Shown here: in pieces, positions 1 to 8,123 of the stretch | Layout of the letters: every line of letters starts with the position of its first letter | Numbering within the stretch: the first letter of the stretch is position 1 | Origin: Spirochaetota bacterium | Lineage (GTDB): Bacteria; Spirochaetota; Spirochaetia; Treponematales; Rectinemataceae | Reading direction: 5' to 3' | Assembly (NCBI GenBank): GCA_026398595.1 | Contig: JAPLSO010000043.1 | Location: 1-50,079 of the forward strand | DNA length: 50,079 bases | Program-made: the position numbers and the translations under genes | The notes under the pieces: model-generated | Seen by the model: only the letters and a program-made list of their open reading frames with translations | Told to the model about the DNA's origin: nothing | Database searches by the model: none

Positions 1-197
1 GCTACCAGGCCGACATCGCGCAGGATTGCCAGATGTTTGGAAACAGTGGAGACGTCGGCGCCGACTTCCTTCGTCAGGTCGCCGACGCAGGCTTCGCCTT
101 CGGAGAGCCGCAGCACGATATAGAGGCGCGAAGGGTGGGCGAGAGCCTTGAAGACATCCACCCGGTGCCCATGAAGATCGGCATCACGCATACTCAT
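1..197 (-). CDS. arsR: ArsR-family metalloregulator, 3' part cut by window edge (copy 1)
   Basis: The reverse strand from 197 reads as the N-terminal part of an ArsR/SmtB winged-helix repressor; the rest lies left of the window. Seen: residues 13-20 (VDVFKALA) and HPSRLYIVLRL lead into the recognition helix with DVSTVSKHLAILRD. It is very close to the complete ArsR at 46248-46592, and the start at 197 was chosen because the two proteins align from there. It is divergent from acr3 (317-1363), and its promoter carries a TTGG-N8-CCAA dyad that the protein probably binds. ArsR repressors leave DNA when trivalent arsenic binds cysteines, which in the sister copy lie in the C-terminal part not visible here. 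Family assignment is sure; arsenic as inducer is inferred from the acr3 neighbour. Confidence 0.85.
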   Translation of the reverse strand, partial: MSMRDADLHGHRVDVFKALAHPSRLYIVLRLSEGEACVGDLTKEVGADVSTVSKHLAILRDVGLV

Positions 198-202
198 TAT
201 AT

Positions 203-236
203 TTGGTATATTTGCCAAAATATTGGCACTTGTCAA
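203..236 (-). promoter_or_regulatory. arsR promoter with ArsR-type operator
   Basis: On the reverse strand a TTGACA box (236-231) is followed after 12 bases by the dyad TTGGCAAATATACCAA (218-203), which would cover the -10 region. The same arrangement occurs at three other arsR/acr3 promoters in this window. It is probably the autoregulatory operator of the ArsR encoded just downstream. Confidence 0.65.
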
Positions 237-246
237 GGGAAGACGC

Positions 247-280
247 TTGACAGGTTCGGGTTATTTGGCATAAATACCAA
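247..280 (+). promoter_or_regulatory. acr3 promoter with ArsR-type operator
   Basis: TTGACA at 247-252, 12 bases, then the dyad TTGGCATAAATACCAA at 265-280 overlapping the expected -10 region. Repressor bound here would block polymerase. Spacing and dyad match the arsR promoter on the other strand and both promoters of the second arsR/acr3 module near 46.2 kb. Confidence 0.65.
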
Positions 281-316
281 TTATCAAGTCCGGAGATGAT
301 CGTGCAAGGAGCGGCT

Positions 317-1363
317 ATGTCCGAAAAGCATCTCGGTTTCTTCGCCAAATACCTATCAATCTGTGTTTTTCTCTGCATCGCCCTCGGCGTCGCGATCGGG
401 TATTTCCTTCCCGGCGTCCCCGCCTTCCTCGGGCGGTTCGAGTATGCCAAGGTCTCGATTCCCGTCGCCATCCTCATCTGGCTCATGATCTACCCCATGA
501 TGCTCAAGGTGGACTTCAGCAGCATCAAAAACGCCGGCAGGAAGCCCAAGGGCCTCGTCGTCACCCTGGTCGTGAACTGGCTCATCAAGCCCTTCACGAT
601 GTACGTGATCGCGTGGTTCTTCCTGAAAGTCGTTTTCAAGGCGCTCATCCCGTCGGGGCTCGCCACCGAGTACCTAGCCGGAGCCGTCCTCCTCGGAGCC
701 GCGCCCTGCACGGCGATGGTGTTCGTCTGGTCCTATCTTTCGGATGGGGATGCTGGGTATACGGTCGTCCAGGTTGCGGTCAACGACCTGGTCATCCTCG
801 TCGCTTTCACGCCGATCGTCGCCTTTCTTCTGGGGGTAAGCGACGTCCACGTACCCTGGGACACCCTGCTTCTTTCCGTCGTCCTCTTCGTCGTGATTCC
901 GCTAAGCGCTGGAGCCCTGACCCGCTCGCGCCTTATAAGGCGCCGCGGCAAGGAATGGTTCAAAACGACTTTCATCAAGAAATTCGATGGAATCACCGAG
1001 GGCGGGCTGCTTTTGACCCTCATCATCCTTTTCGCCTTCCAGGGGGCAACGATTTTGGGAAACCCCCTCGCGATCGTCTTGATCGCGGTGCCCCTCGTCA
1101 TCCAGACCTACCTGATCTTCGCGATCGGCTACGGGTGGGCAAGGGCGTGGAAGATCCCCTATTCGGTCGCGGCGCCCGCGGGGATGATCGGCGCGTCCAA
1201 CTTTTTCGAACTATCGGTAGCCGTGGCGATCAGCCTCTTCGGCCTCTCCTCGGGCGCCGCCTTGGCGACGGTCGTCGGCGTGCTGACCGAAGTGCCTGTC
1301 ATGCTCAGCCTCGTGGCGATAGCCAGGAGAACCCGACACTGGTTCCCGAAAGAAGCGGCATGA
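317..1363 (+). CDS. acr3: Arsenite efflux permease ACR3 (copy 1)
   Basis: A 348-residue inner-membrane protein of the ACR3 (arsenical-resistance-3/BASS) family, which exports As(III) using the proton gradient. Seen: about ten hydrophobic segments and the ACR3 signature [15 protein letters not shown] with the conserved membrane cysteine required for arsenite transport, followed by [15 protein letters not shown]. The ATG at 317 was chosen over one at 296 because AAGGAG (306-311) precedes it and the second copy (45085-46128) begins with the same MSEK residues. Its stop overlaps the arsC start by ATGA, so the two are cotranscribed. By eye the two copies are over 80% identical. Function is confident; expression is probably controlled by the divergent ArsR. 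Confidence 0.95.
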   Translation: MSEKHLGFFAKYLSICVFLCIALGVAIGYFLPGVPAFLGRFEYAKVSIPVAILIWLMIYPMMLKVDFSSIKNAGRKPKGLVVTLVVNWLIKPFTMYVIAWFFLKVVFKALIPSGLATEYLAGAVLLGAAPCTAMVFVWSYLSDGDAGYTVVQVAVNDLVILVAFTPIVAFLLGVSDVHVPWDTLLLSVVLFVVIPLSAGALTRSRLIRRRGKEWFKTTFIKKFDGITEGGLLLTLIILFAFQGATILGNPLAIVLIAVPLVIQTYLIFAIGYGWARAWKIPYSVAAPAGMIGASNFFELSVAVAISLFGLSSGAALATVVGVLTEVPVMLSLVAIARRTRHWFPKEAA

Positions 1364-1788
1364 AGCGAGTATTGTTCCTCTGCGTGCACAATTCGGCGCG
1401 CAGCTAGATGGCTGAGGCGTATCTGGCTAAATTCGGCGGGGACCGCTATGCGGCGGAGAGCGCCGGGCTGGAGCCAGGGAAACTCAACCCGTATGTGGTG
1501 CGGGCGCTGGCCGAGGACGGCATCGACATTTCCGGCAAGGCGACCCGCGCCGTTCTCGACCTCTACCGTGAAGGCAAGACTTTCGACTGGGTCGTCACCG
1601 TCTGCTCAAAGGAAGCCGCCGAGCGTTGCCCCATATTCCCCGGCAAGGTGGAGCGCCGCCATTGGCCCTTCGACGATCCTTCCCGATTCATGGGGAGCGA
1701 TGAAGAAATCATGGCCCGCGTTCGTGCCCTGAGGGACGCGATCCGGGCTAAGGTTCGCGAATTCATCGCGGAACTCGACGGCAGATGA
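1360..1788 (+). pseudogene. arsC: Thioredoxin-type arsenate reductase ArsC interrupted by an amber codon
   Basis: Reduces As(V) to As(III) for export by ACR3. The frame opens at 1360 (ATGA overlap with acr3) and encodes the LMW-phosphatase-like P-loop CVHNSARS (Cys8, CX5R). An in-frame TAG at 1405-1407 then replaces the Gln of the conserved RSQMAEA. The frame continues intact to 1788 with the second and third redox cysteines (VTVCSKEAAERCP) and WPFDDPS. Initiation at the ATG after the stop (1408) would lose the P-loop and give no active enzyme. Everything else is well conserved, so the lesion is recent, or TAG is read through, or it is a base error (one C-to-T change). Family identity is certain; whether it works is open. 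Confidence 0.85.
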
Positions 1789-1836
1789 GGGTTTTTGCGT
1801 GAGAACAATCCAAACGCATAAAAAAATTCTGAGCTA

Positions 1837-1887
1837 TTGACTCTTTATAGTCTTCTTTTGTACTATGTGAATAATGAGTGACATAGT
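1837..1887 (+). promoter_or_regulatory. Promoter and operator of the arsR-permease operon, apparently leaderless
   Basis: TTGACT (1837-1842), 18 bases, then TACTAT (1861-1866) places transcription start at about 1873-1874, which is the ATG of the regulator. A 7-bp inverted repeat ACTATGT (1862-1868) / ACATAGT (1881-1887) spans the -10 box and the start codon, as expected of an autoregulatory ArsR operator. No Shine-Dalgarno sequence is visible ahead of the ATG. Confidence 0.5.
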
Positions 1888-2239
1888 GAATCCGGCACGC
1901 CTTACTCGTGAAACGCTCGTGTTCAAGGCGATGGCTTCCGAGGCAAGGCTCGCCATCATCCACACTCTCAGCTCCGGCGAGAAAAGCGTCAATGAACTTG
2001 TGGAAATGCTCGAGGGGCTCAGATGTGCGTGTTCGGTGGAGCGGACCAACATCTCGAAACATCTTTCGGTGCTGCGCGACGCGGGCATCGTCTCATGTCG
2101 CGACGCGGGCCTAAAGCGAATCTACCGCCTGGACTTCCCCTGCATCGTCAACACCTTCGAATGCGTTGAAAGGGTGAACAGGACGCAAAAAGCGGGAAAT
2201 CTTCCAGCATGCGATACATGCACGGAAAAATGTATATAG
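1874..2239 (+). CDS. ArsR/SmtB-family regulator with cysteine-rich sensor segments
   Basis: A 121-residue winged-helix repressor. Seen: the core VFKAMASEARLAIIHTL and the recognition helix in RTNISKHLSVLRDAGIV. A short loop just before the recognition helix carries CAC (LRCACSVERTN), and the C-terminus has CDTCTEKC. Such cysteines would bind a soft metal or trivalent metalloid. It is distinct from the ArsR copies paired with acr3 and heads a run of metal-transport genes (two-piece permease, CMD protein, CDF, TauE). The promoter dyad overlapping its start codon suggests autoregulation. The metal sensed is unknown; arsenic (including methylated or organic forms) fits the ArsP-type permease downstream. 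Confidence 0.85.
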   Translation: MSDIVNPARLTRETLVFKAMASEARLAIIHTLSSGEKSVNELVEMLEGLRCACSVERTNISKHLSVLRDAGIVSCRDAGLKRIYRLDFPCIVNTFECVERVNRTQKAGNLPACDTCTEKCI

Positions 2240-2291
2240 CTCAACAGCCATCTTGCTCCTCTTTACCAATCATTCATGATGGGAGTGCTGC

Positions 2292-2774
2292 ATGGATACA
2301 ATAATTCTGTACTTGATTGCGGGTGCTGGTCTCCTGGCTTCGTTTGTAAAAGACCGTACCAAGACCATGAAGGCGCTGAAAAAGGCATGGAAAGCGTTCG
2401 AAGGCATCCTGCCTCAATTCCTTGTCGTCCTCATCCTCGTGGCGATAACCCTCGCCGTCCTCGATACGGCGACGATTTCCCGATATCTCGGAACTGGTAG
2501 CGGTCCCTGGGGCGTCATCATCGCCGCCTTGGTCGGCGCTATCACCCTGATCCCGGGATTCGTCGCTTTCCCCGCTGCCGCAGCCCTCCTCAACGGTGGT
2601 GCCGGCGCGACACAAGTCGCCGCCTTTGTCTCCAGCCTCATGATGGTCGGCGTTGTGACCCTTCCCCTGGAGATGAAATACTTCGGGAAGAAAGCCGCTA
2701 TCCTCAGGAACAGCTTCGCCTTTATCTTTTCCTTCGTCGCCGCGATCTTCGTCGGCTGGGTGGTGGGACTATGA
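2292..2774 (+). CDS. ArsP-type (DUF318/UPF0718) permease, first half
   Basis: A 160-residue membrane protein with about four to five hydrophobic segments. It carries the repeat motif PGFVAFPAAAALLNGGAG, a counterpart of GPLYGAFPVAAVLMKKGAS in the next gene. Full-length permeases of this family have both halves in one chain of 300 or more residues; here they are separate genes overlapping by ATGA (2771-2774), presumably assembling as a heterodimer. GGGAG lies seven bases before the ATG. Some family members (ArsP) export trivalent organoarsenicals, others have no known substrate. The ArsR upstream supports metal or metalloid export; the substrate is inferred only. Confidence 0.75.
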   Translation: MDTIILYLIAGAGLLASFVKDRTKTMKALKKAWKAFEGILPQFLVVLILVAITLAVLDTATISRYLGTGSGPWGVIIAALVGAITLIPGFVAFPAAAALLNGGAGATQVAAFVSSLMMVGVVTLPLEMKYFGKKAAILRNSFAFIFSFVAAIFVGWVVGL

Positions 2775-3307
2775 AGGCCTTAATCAAGCGATACATGGGC
2801 TTTATCGTTGCCGCCATAGCCTTCGCGGCATTCATCATCATTCTGCCAGGCTACCGCGAAAAGTCGATTTCGATGATCGCCTTCCAAGCCAAGACGATGC
2901 TCCTCGTGATCCCGCCGATCTTCATCCTGCTCGGACTCCTCGATATGTGGGTACCGCGCGAAAAGATGATGAAGTATATGGGACCTGGCTCGGGTGTGAA
3001 GGGAGGCGTTCTCGCCTTTCTTCTCGGCTCTTTCGCCGCAGGCCCTCTCTACGGCGCATTCCCCGTGGCCGCGGTCTTGATGAAGAAGGGCGCGAGTTTC
3101 ACGAATATCCTTATTTTCATCGGCGCCTGGTCGACGACAAAAATCCCAATGCTCCTCTTCGAGATGTCGGCCCTTGGTGTCCGTTTTACCTTATCGCGGC
3201 TCGCCATCGATATCGTAGGAATTCTTATCATAGCGGTGTCGATACAAGGCTCTCTTTCCAAAAAAGAGGTTGCCAATCTATATGAACAAGCGGAGAAACT
3301 AGTATGA
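2771..3307 (+). CDS. ArsP-type (DUF318/UPF0718) permease, second half
   Basis: A 178-residue membrane protein with about five hydrophobic segments, the second half of the two-gene permease. Seen: MLLVIPPIFILLGLLDMWVP, then GPLYGAFPVAAVLMKKGAS and WSTTKIPMLLFE, typical of the C-terminal half of the family. Its start overlaps the stop of the first half, and its end overlaps the next gene by ATGA (3304-3307), giving strict translational coupling. The paired Gly-Pro rich repeats suggest the full-length family arose by fusion of such halves, or that these arose by splitting. Confidence 0.75.
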   Translation: MKALIKRYMGFIVAAIAFAAFIIILPGYREKSISMIAFQAKTMLLVIPPIFILLGLLDMWVPREKMMKYMGPGSGVKGGVLAFLLGSFAAGPLYGAFPVAAVLMKKGASFTNILIFIGAWSTTKIPMLLFEMSALGVRFTLSRLAIDIVGILIIAVSIQGSLSKKEVANLYEQAEKLV

Positions 3308-3660
3308 CCATAGACGAGCGTTTCGAATCGATGAAAAGAACGGGAGCGGAAGTTCAAAAGCCGCTCGAACTCCTGGGGGCGCTCGACGAAAAAAGCGCAC
3401 ACGCGCATCTCGACGCAAAGGCCGCGGCTTTCGCCAATGGAGCTTTACCGTTAAAATATAAGGCCCTTGCAGCTCTCGCCGCAGCGGTAGCCCTCGACTC
3501 CTCTCCCTGCATCGCCAACAACACGAAACTCGCTAAAAAGAGCGGGGCGACGAAAGCTGAGATAATGGAAGCGATCGCCGTCGCGAAATTCGCGAAGTCG
3601 GCGACCGTGCTTTCGGCGGCGGCTCCTGCCCTCGAATGGCTCGCCAGTCAGGAAGGATGA
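3304..3660 (+). CDS. Carboxymuconolactone decarboxylase / AhpD-like family protein
   Basis: A 118-residue all-helical protein. Seen: PLKYKALAALAAAVALDSSPCIANNTKLAKKSGATKAEI-type sequence, the usual CMD core. Peroxidase-type AhpD proteins have CxxC; here only one cysteine (SSPCIAN) is present, so a thiol peroxidase mechanism is doubtful. It sits between the permease and the CDF transporter and overlaps the former by ATGA, which ties it to metal handling, perhaps as an accessory thiol protein. The specific role is unknown. Confidence 0.75.
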   Translation: MTIDERFESMKRTGAEVQKPLELLGALDEKSAHAHLDAKAAAFANGALPLKYKALAALAAAVALDSSPCIANNTKLAKKSGATKAEIMEAIAVAKFAKSATVLSAAAPALEWLASQEG

Positions 3661-3664
3661 GGCT

Positions 3665-4633
3665 ATGAGCGACACACCCCTCCATGACCATGAGCCTGAA
3701 CACGATCATGATCATGGCCATGAACATATCCATGGCCTGAGCCCCGAAACGAACGGCGCCGCGGGGAACAAGCTCCTCCTTTCGATCCTGATCACGAGCC
3801 TGACCTTGGTTGCGGAAGTTGTCGGTGGCATTCTGACGGGCAGCCTCGCCCTCCTTTCCGACGCGGCGCACGTGTTCCTCGATATCTTCGCTCTCGCGCT
3901 GAGCTATGGCGCCATCAGGCTCGCGACCAAAGCTCCCAGCGGCCAACACACCTTCGGTTTCAGGAGGATGAAAGTTCTCGCGGCTTTGATAAATGGCGCA
4001 ACGCTCCTCATTGTCGCCTTTGAAATATTCCGCGAGTCCATTTCGCGTTTCGCACATCCGACGGCGGTAATAGCCGGTCCGATGTTGATTGTCGCCGGTA
4101 TCGGTCTTGTCGCCAATCTCATCGTCGCCCTCGTGCTGAAAGGGCATGACCATGAGGATCTCAACTCGCGGGCAGCCTTTCTCCACGTCCTGAGCGACGC
4201 GCTTTCCTCCGTGGGCGTCATCATCGCCGGTTTCGTGATACTCCTCACCGGTTGGACCTGGGTCGACCCTGTCGCGAGCATTCTCATAGGCGTCATGATC
4301 CTCGCGGGAGCTTGGCGCTTGCTCAAGGAAGTCGTCCATATCCTCAATGAAGGATCGCCCGAAAGCGCCAAACCGGACGAAGTTTCAGCCGCGCTCGCCA
4401 CAATCCCGGGCGTGCTTGCTGTACATGATCTGCATATCTGGTCGATAGAGCCAGGCTATCCGGTCTTGAGCGCCCATGTCCTTCTCAAAGACCAACGCCT
4501 GAGCGATACCGGTCTGATCATGGAGCAGATAAAGGAGCTCGTCAGCCATAGGTATGGCGTCGAGCATACGACCGTGCAATTCGAATGTTCGGATTGCGGA
4601 CAGCATTGTGCCGATTGTGGATTAGTGGGGTAA
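3665..4633 (+). CDS. Cation diffusion facilitator (CzcD/ZitB-like zinc exporter)
   Basis: A 322-residue CDF transporter that exports Zn2+ and probably Cd2+ or Co2+ across the inner membrane in exchange for protons. Seen: a His-rich cytoplasmic N-terminus (HDHDHGHEHIHG), six transmembrane segments, the two intramembrane metal sites as H-x3-D (SDAAHVFLD) and H-x3-D (HVLSDALSS), and the C-terminal ferredoxin-like domain with VHDLHIWSI. The tail ends in an unusual Cys cluster (CSDCGQHCADC) that may bind extra metal. It starts four bases after the CMD gene behind GGATGAGG. The HDHD site pattern is that of zinc-selective members. Confidence 0.9.
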   Translation: MSDTPLHDHEPEHDHDHGHEHIHGLSPETNGAAGNKLLLSILITSLTLVAEVVGGILTGSLALLSDAAHVFLDIFALALSYGAIRLATKAPSGQHTFGFRRMKVLAALINGATLLIVAFEIFRESISRFAHPTAVIAGPMLIVAGIGLVANLIVALVLKGHDHEDLNSRAAFLHVLSDALSSVGVIIAGFVILLTGWTWVDPVASILIGVMILAGAWRLLKEVVHILNEGSPESAKPDEVSAALATIPGVLAVHDLHIWSIEPGYPVLSAHVLLKDQRLSDTGLIMEQIKELVSHRYGVEHTTVQFECSDCGQHCADCGLVG

Positions 4634-4638
4634 TCGCC

Positions 4639-5415
4639 ATGTTGACTGGAATTATTCTGGTGAAGGGTTTGATCGCGGCTATCGTCGTCGGCTTCGTGAC
4701 GGCATCGATACGGTCTTGGGTGGACAGGGTATTTCTTGTCATACTGCTTGTCGGGGTCGACGGGTTGCCGATCCGCGAGACGATCGTCGTAAACCTGATG
4801 GTTGTGGCACTCGCCGCCGTCATGATGGTCGTGCGTCAGCGGAAGGCTCTCCGTGCCGCGGCGTCGGTCGGGGGCCTCGAGTGGGTGATTATTGTCGTTT
4901 CCGCCATGGTGGGTGGCGTTGCGGGACGCTTGGTTGCTGCGAATGTGTCGCCCAAGACCCTCGTGGATGTATTGGGCATCTATGCGATCCTCGTGGGCTT
5001 GCGCATTGTCTTCATCAAACCATTGCCGGAGAGGGAGATGAAGGCCCATCCGGCTTGGTTCGCGCCGGTGAGCCTGGGGAGTGGGCTCCTGGCAGGTTTC
5101 ATCTCCGCAGGCGGCAAGCCCTTCGCTGTCCCCGCATACAACAACGCGATGGGACACCATCCGCAGCGCGCCTATGCCTTCGCCTCGCTCGGCGTCGCTA
5201 TCGCCACCTGGTCAGCCATCGCGACGCAGGCCATCTTTGTGGCTCCGCCCACGGCCGCAAATATCATCCTGGCTCTCTACGAGTTCGTCCTTGTAACCCT
5301 GGTGGCTCTCATCGTCAACAAGTTCTGGTCGGAGAAGCTGAACAAGATCGTAAATCTTGCAATTGCCCCGATTTTGATCATCGTGGGGATACGCTTTCTG
5401 GTTATAGCGCTGTGA
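4639..5415 (+). CDS. TauE/SafE-family anion permease
   Basis: A 258-residue membrane protein with about seven or eight hydrophobic segments. The second-half family motif is visible as GLLAGFISAGGKPFAVPAYNN followed by HHPQRAYAFAS. Members move sulfite, sulfonates or other organic anions. The ATG at 4639 was chosen because it lies five bases after the CDF stop; an in-frame ATG at 4585 would overlap that gene. It is the last gene of the metal block, with no visible hairpin terminator after it. The substrate is unknown. Confidence 0.8.
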   Translation: MLTGIILVKGLIAAIVVGFVTASIRSWVDRVFLVILLVGVDGLPIRETIVVNLMVVALAAVMMVVRQRKALRAAASVGGLEWVIIVVSAMVGGVAGRLVAANVSPKTLVDVLGIYAILVGLRIVFIKPLPEREMKAHPAWFAPVSLGSGLLAGFISAGGKPFAVPAYNNAMGHHPQRAYAFASLGVAIATWSAIATQAIFVAPPTAANIILALYEFVLVTLVALIVNKFWSEKLNKIVNLAIAPILIIVGIRFLVIAL

Positions 5416-5897
5416 TCAAGATTGTCTCGGAAATACACTCTCGTTTTCATATCGCTAAATACCTAATTGTGAGAAAGAATTATGAGATAGACTTCGTCCA
5501 ATCCTTACAATTATAAGCCAAGCATTACAACTAATTCATTGACACTTATTAAAATACGCCAGATAATGTCTAACCGTTACAACGCTTGGATAAGGAATTT
5601 TCGTACTCATAATCCGTTGGTCGCTGGTTCACGTCCAGCAGGGTCCGGTTTCTTATCCTATATTGAATTGGCCTTAGAATCCTATGTTTTTCGACAGTCA
5701 GTTTTCATTTAGGGAATTCTAAAAATTGAGGTAATCGTTATCTCGTATTTGAAAAAAGCCTACCCCGCTCATTTCAAGGACTGTTGGGGAAGTATGGAAG
5801 GTGACGGGGCAAAGCCCTTGGATCACTATTCAAGGGTGAAATAAACCTCAAGTATCGTATGTTGCTTTAAAAACCTTTGTGAGAGTAGGAGAATATT
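5416..5897. other. Non-coding junction with tRNA remnant and TTACAA repeats
   Basis: No credible gene. It holds a tRNA 3'-end remnant (5606-5647), three copies of TTACAA (5505, 5525, 5577) and a CCAAGC/GCTTGG inverted repeat enclosing the last two. AT content is higher than in the neighbours. This looks like a recombination junction between the metal block and the catabolic island. Confidence 0.5.
5606..5647 (+). other. tRNA 3'-end remnant (tRNA-Met-like), possible attachment site
   Basis: Starts at an anticodon loop CTCATAA (5606-5612, anticodon CAT). It continues through the variable region to a T-arm with perfect 5-bp stem GCTGG/CCAGC (5623-5627, 5635-5639) and loop TTCACGT, where A58 of the usual TTCRA is replaced by C. 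It ends in an acceptor-like AGGGTCC without CCA. The 5' half is absent: the bases before the loop do not pair with the anticodon stem, and no GGACCCT lies upstream. A tRNA cut at the anticodon loop is the classic product of tyrosine-integrase insertion. Confidence 0.55.
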
Positions 5898-6896
5898 TTA
5901 GGTCTCTCGAATGATAAGTTCTGGCTCATATACGACATGCTGCAGCATGGAGGTCTCTAGCCCAGGATCGATGAGTTCGAGAAGGGCACGAGCGCTCTCC
6001 ATGCCGAGTCGATACTTTGGGACTTGGATAGTCGTCAACCGCGGTATGAAGGATTGGGCAACCTCAACATCATCATGTCCTATCACCGAAACATCTTCAG
6101 GTACGCGTATCCCCGCATCAGCGAAAGCGCGAAGCACGCCGAAAGCCATCGCGTCATTGTAGACGAAAAGGCCATCCATATCGAAACCTTCTGCGATCCA
6201 CTGTTTCGTCGCGATGACGGCGGCCTCGGAAGTGGCGTCGCAGGTTCTGACCTGCTGTTTGCCGAAACTTCGGCCCAGTTTCCGTATTCTATCGGAATAG
6301 CCCTTCAATCTTTCCATATTACAGGAGACGGACATGTCAAAACCAAGGTAGGCGAGCTTGTTTCTGCCGACGGCAATGAGATGTTCAGCAGCGAGTTCGC
6401 CCGAGCGCCGCGAGTCCGCGATGAAATATACGCCCGCATGAGTAGGTGCAGGCCTGACTATCTCGATGTGCGGGGCTTGGATGGATCCGTAGTCAAGATT
6501 GCTCTTCAGGTCATTGGCTGGCACAAGGAGCATGCCTGAAACGCGATATGAGGTAAGTAGTGTTATGGCGCGGCGTTCTGCTTCGACATCCTCGTTGGAT
6601 GCAAGAGTCAAGACCGTATAGCCTAGAGCCGAAACGCAGTCATTAATCCCCTGGAGTATCCGTGAAAAGAATGCGTTATCGATGCGAGTGACAATGACCC
6701 CGATTGATTTTGAGGCTCCCGAGCGGAGATTCGAAGCCGCAGCGTGGGGAATATAGCCAAGTTCCTTCGCTATCTGCTTAACGTAGGCCTTAGTATCACT
6801 CCCGATGTCCTTACAATCCTTGAGTGCCCGGCTCACGCTGTTGGTTGAGATCCCCGCTCTTTCTGCTATATCCCGTAGTGTTGCATATCCTTTCAT
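5898..6896 (-). CDS. LacI-family transcriptional regulator
   Basis: A 332-residue sugar-responsive repressor. Seen: N-terminal helix-turn-helix (ATLRDIAERAGISTNSVSRAL, about residues 5-25) and hinge helix, then the periplasmic-binding-like core from about residue 60 (KSIGVIVTRIDNAFFS). It ends with the usual DDVEVAQSFIPRLTTIQVP segment. It is divergent from the dehydrogenase at 7008; the 111-bp gap holds a palindrome with a central CG (6960-6969), typical of LacI operators. It probably represses the dehydrogenase and perhaps itself. The effector is likely the substrate of the island pathway or an intermediate. Confidence 0.9.
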   Translation of the reverse strand: MKGYATLRDIAERAGISTNSVSRALKDCKDIGSDTKAYVKQIAKELGYIPHAAASNLRSGASKSIGVIVTRIDNAFFSRILQGINDCVSALGYTVLTLASNEDVEAERRAITLLTSYRVSGMLLVPANDLKSNLDYGSIQAPHIEIVRPAPTHAGVYFIADSRRSGELAAEHLIAVGRNKLAYLGFDMSVSCNMERLKGYSDRIRKLGRSFGKQQVRTCDATSEAAVIATKQWIAEGFDMDGLFVYNDAMAFGVLRAFADAGIRVPEDVSVIGHDDVEVAQSFIPRLTTIQVPKYRLGMESARALLELIDPGLETSMLQHVVYEPELIIRET

Positions 6897-6926
6897 GATG
6901 CCTCTTGCAAAGAGTATAAAAAAAAC

Positions 6927-6972
6927 TTGACAAAAATAAAAGATGGTAGTCTACTTACTTTAACGTTAATGT
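6927..6972 (+). promoter_or_regulatory. Promoter and LacI-type operator for the dehydrogenase gene
   Basis: TTGACA (6927-6932), 17 bases, TCTACT (6950-6955). The 16-bp near-palindrome ACTTTAACGTTAATGT (6957-6972, perfect core TTAACGTTAA) sits on the expected transcription start. It has the even symmetry and central CG of LacI-family operators and lies between the lacI-type gene and its likely target. Confidence 0.65.
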
Positions 6973-7007
6973 AAATCGATTTCATTATAACAGTTGGAGT
7001 AGAAGAA

Positions 7008-8093
7008 ATGAATATGGTAAGAGTTGGCATTATTGGCTGTGGACGTATTTCTGATCTGCATGCCGCCGGCTACCTCAAAAACCCGCGAGCAAAGATCTCT
7101 GCCGTCTGCGACGCCGACATCGGCAAGGCAAAGGAAAAAGCGCACGAATGGGGAGTTGAAACCTACTGTACAGACTACAGCGCTCTGCTTGCGGACTCCA
7201 CCATCGATGCGGTTGATATAATCACGCCGCAACGTTCACATGAGGTTTTAGCTCTCAAGGCGATCGAAGCGGGCAAGCATGTCAGCATACAGAAACCCAT
7301 GACGGTAGACATGAATAGCGCTGATCGCATGGTTGCCGCTGCTGGAGCCAGTGGGAAAGTGTTCAAGCTGGCCGAAAACTATGTGTTCTATCCTCCGCTT
7401 GTGTTTGCTAAACGCGTTATCGATGACGGATTGATTGGCGAACCTACCAGCATGCGAATCAAGTTCATCTCTGGTTCGAGCGGCGGGTGGGATGTTCCCG
7501 CCTCAGCTTGGAATTGGAGAATAGACGAGCACATCAAGGGATTTGGCATGCAAACCTTTGATCACGGCCACCATATGTGGTCTGTGGCATGGTATCTCAT
7601 GGGAAATGTCGAGCGTGTCTCGGCCTGGATTGATTCGGTGGACGGTGGTATCGACTGTCCAGCCGAGATCATGTGGAAATACGAAGGCGCCCCTAAGTAT
7701 GGTTCCTGCGACTACTCGCATGCCACAGAGCTTCATATTCCTTCACGATATTACGCTAACGACGAATGGTTCGAGGTCACAGGCAGCAAGGGCATTGTCA
7801 TGGTGACCCGCTGCACGGGAAACGTCTGCTCTGGAGCGCCTGTTCGGCTCTTCAGGGATGACCATTGGACGGAATACTTGGATATCGACTCGGATTGGGC
7901 ATCAGGATTCAAAGGTTCGACAGATAATTTCATTTCCGCAATTCTGGATGGAGATGCGCCAATGCTCAGCGCGGAACGAGGACGCGAGGTGCTCAGGATG
8001 GATCTTGCGATACAGGAATCAGCACGCACGCGCCATGAGATTGCGTTGGCGGGCTTTCGCGGTCCGGTGGATTCAGCCTGGGCAGAGGAATAA
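7008..8093 (+). CDS. Gfo/Idh/MocA-family NAD(P)-dependent oxidoreductase
   Basis: A 361-residue dehydrogenase of the family that includes inositol 2-dehydrogenase and glucose-fructose oxidoreductase. Seen: Rossmann GIIGCGRISDLHAAGY at the N-terminus; AGKHVSIQKPMTVD, in which the family EKP is QKP but the lysine is kept; and a second alpha/beta domain with GFGMQTFDHGHH. GGAG (6996-6999) is eight bases before the ATG. It is the first gene after the LacI operator, so it is probably induced by the pathway substrate. Oxidation of a hydroxyl on a sugar, sugar acid or cyclitol is the likely reaction; the exact substrate cannot be read from sequence. Confidence 0.85.
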   Translation: MNMVRVGIIGCGRISDLHAAGYLKNPRAKISAVCDADIGKAKEKAHEWGVETYCTDYSALLADSTIDAVDIITPQRSHEVLALKAIEAGKHVSIQKPMTVDMNSADRMVAAAGASGKVFKLAENYVFYPPLVFAKRVIDDGLIGEPTSMRIKFISGSSGGWDVPASAWNWRIDEHIKGFGMQTFDHGHHMWSVAWYLMGNVERVSAWIDSVDGGIDCPAEIMWKYEGAPKYGSCDYSHATELHIPSRYYANDEWFEVTGSKGIVMVTRCTGNVCSGAPVRLFRDDHWTEYLDIDSDWASGFKGSTDNFISAILDGDAPMLSAERGREVLRMDLAIQESARTRHEIALAGFRGPVDSAWAEE

Positions 8094-8123
8094 CAGCGCT
8101 CAAGTGTTTTTCGGGAAAGTAGC

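Noticed and set aside
5606-5647. Calling an intact tRNA gene
   Set aside because: The acceptor, D-arm and 5' anticodon stem are missing and the T-loop lacks its conserved A.
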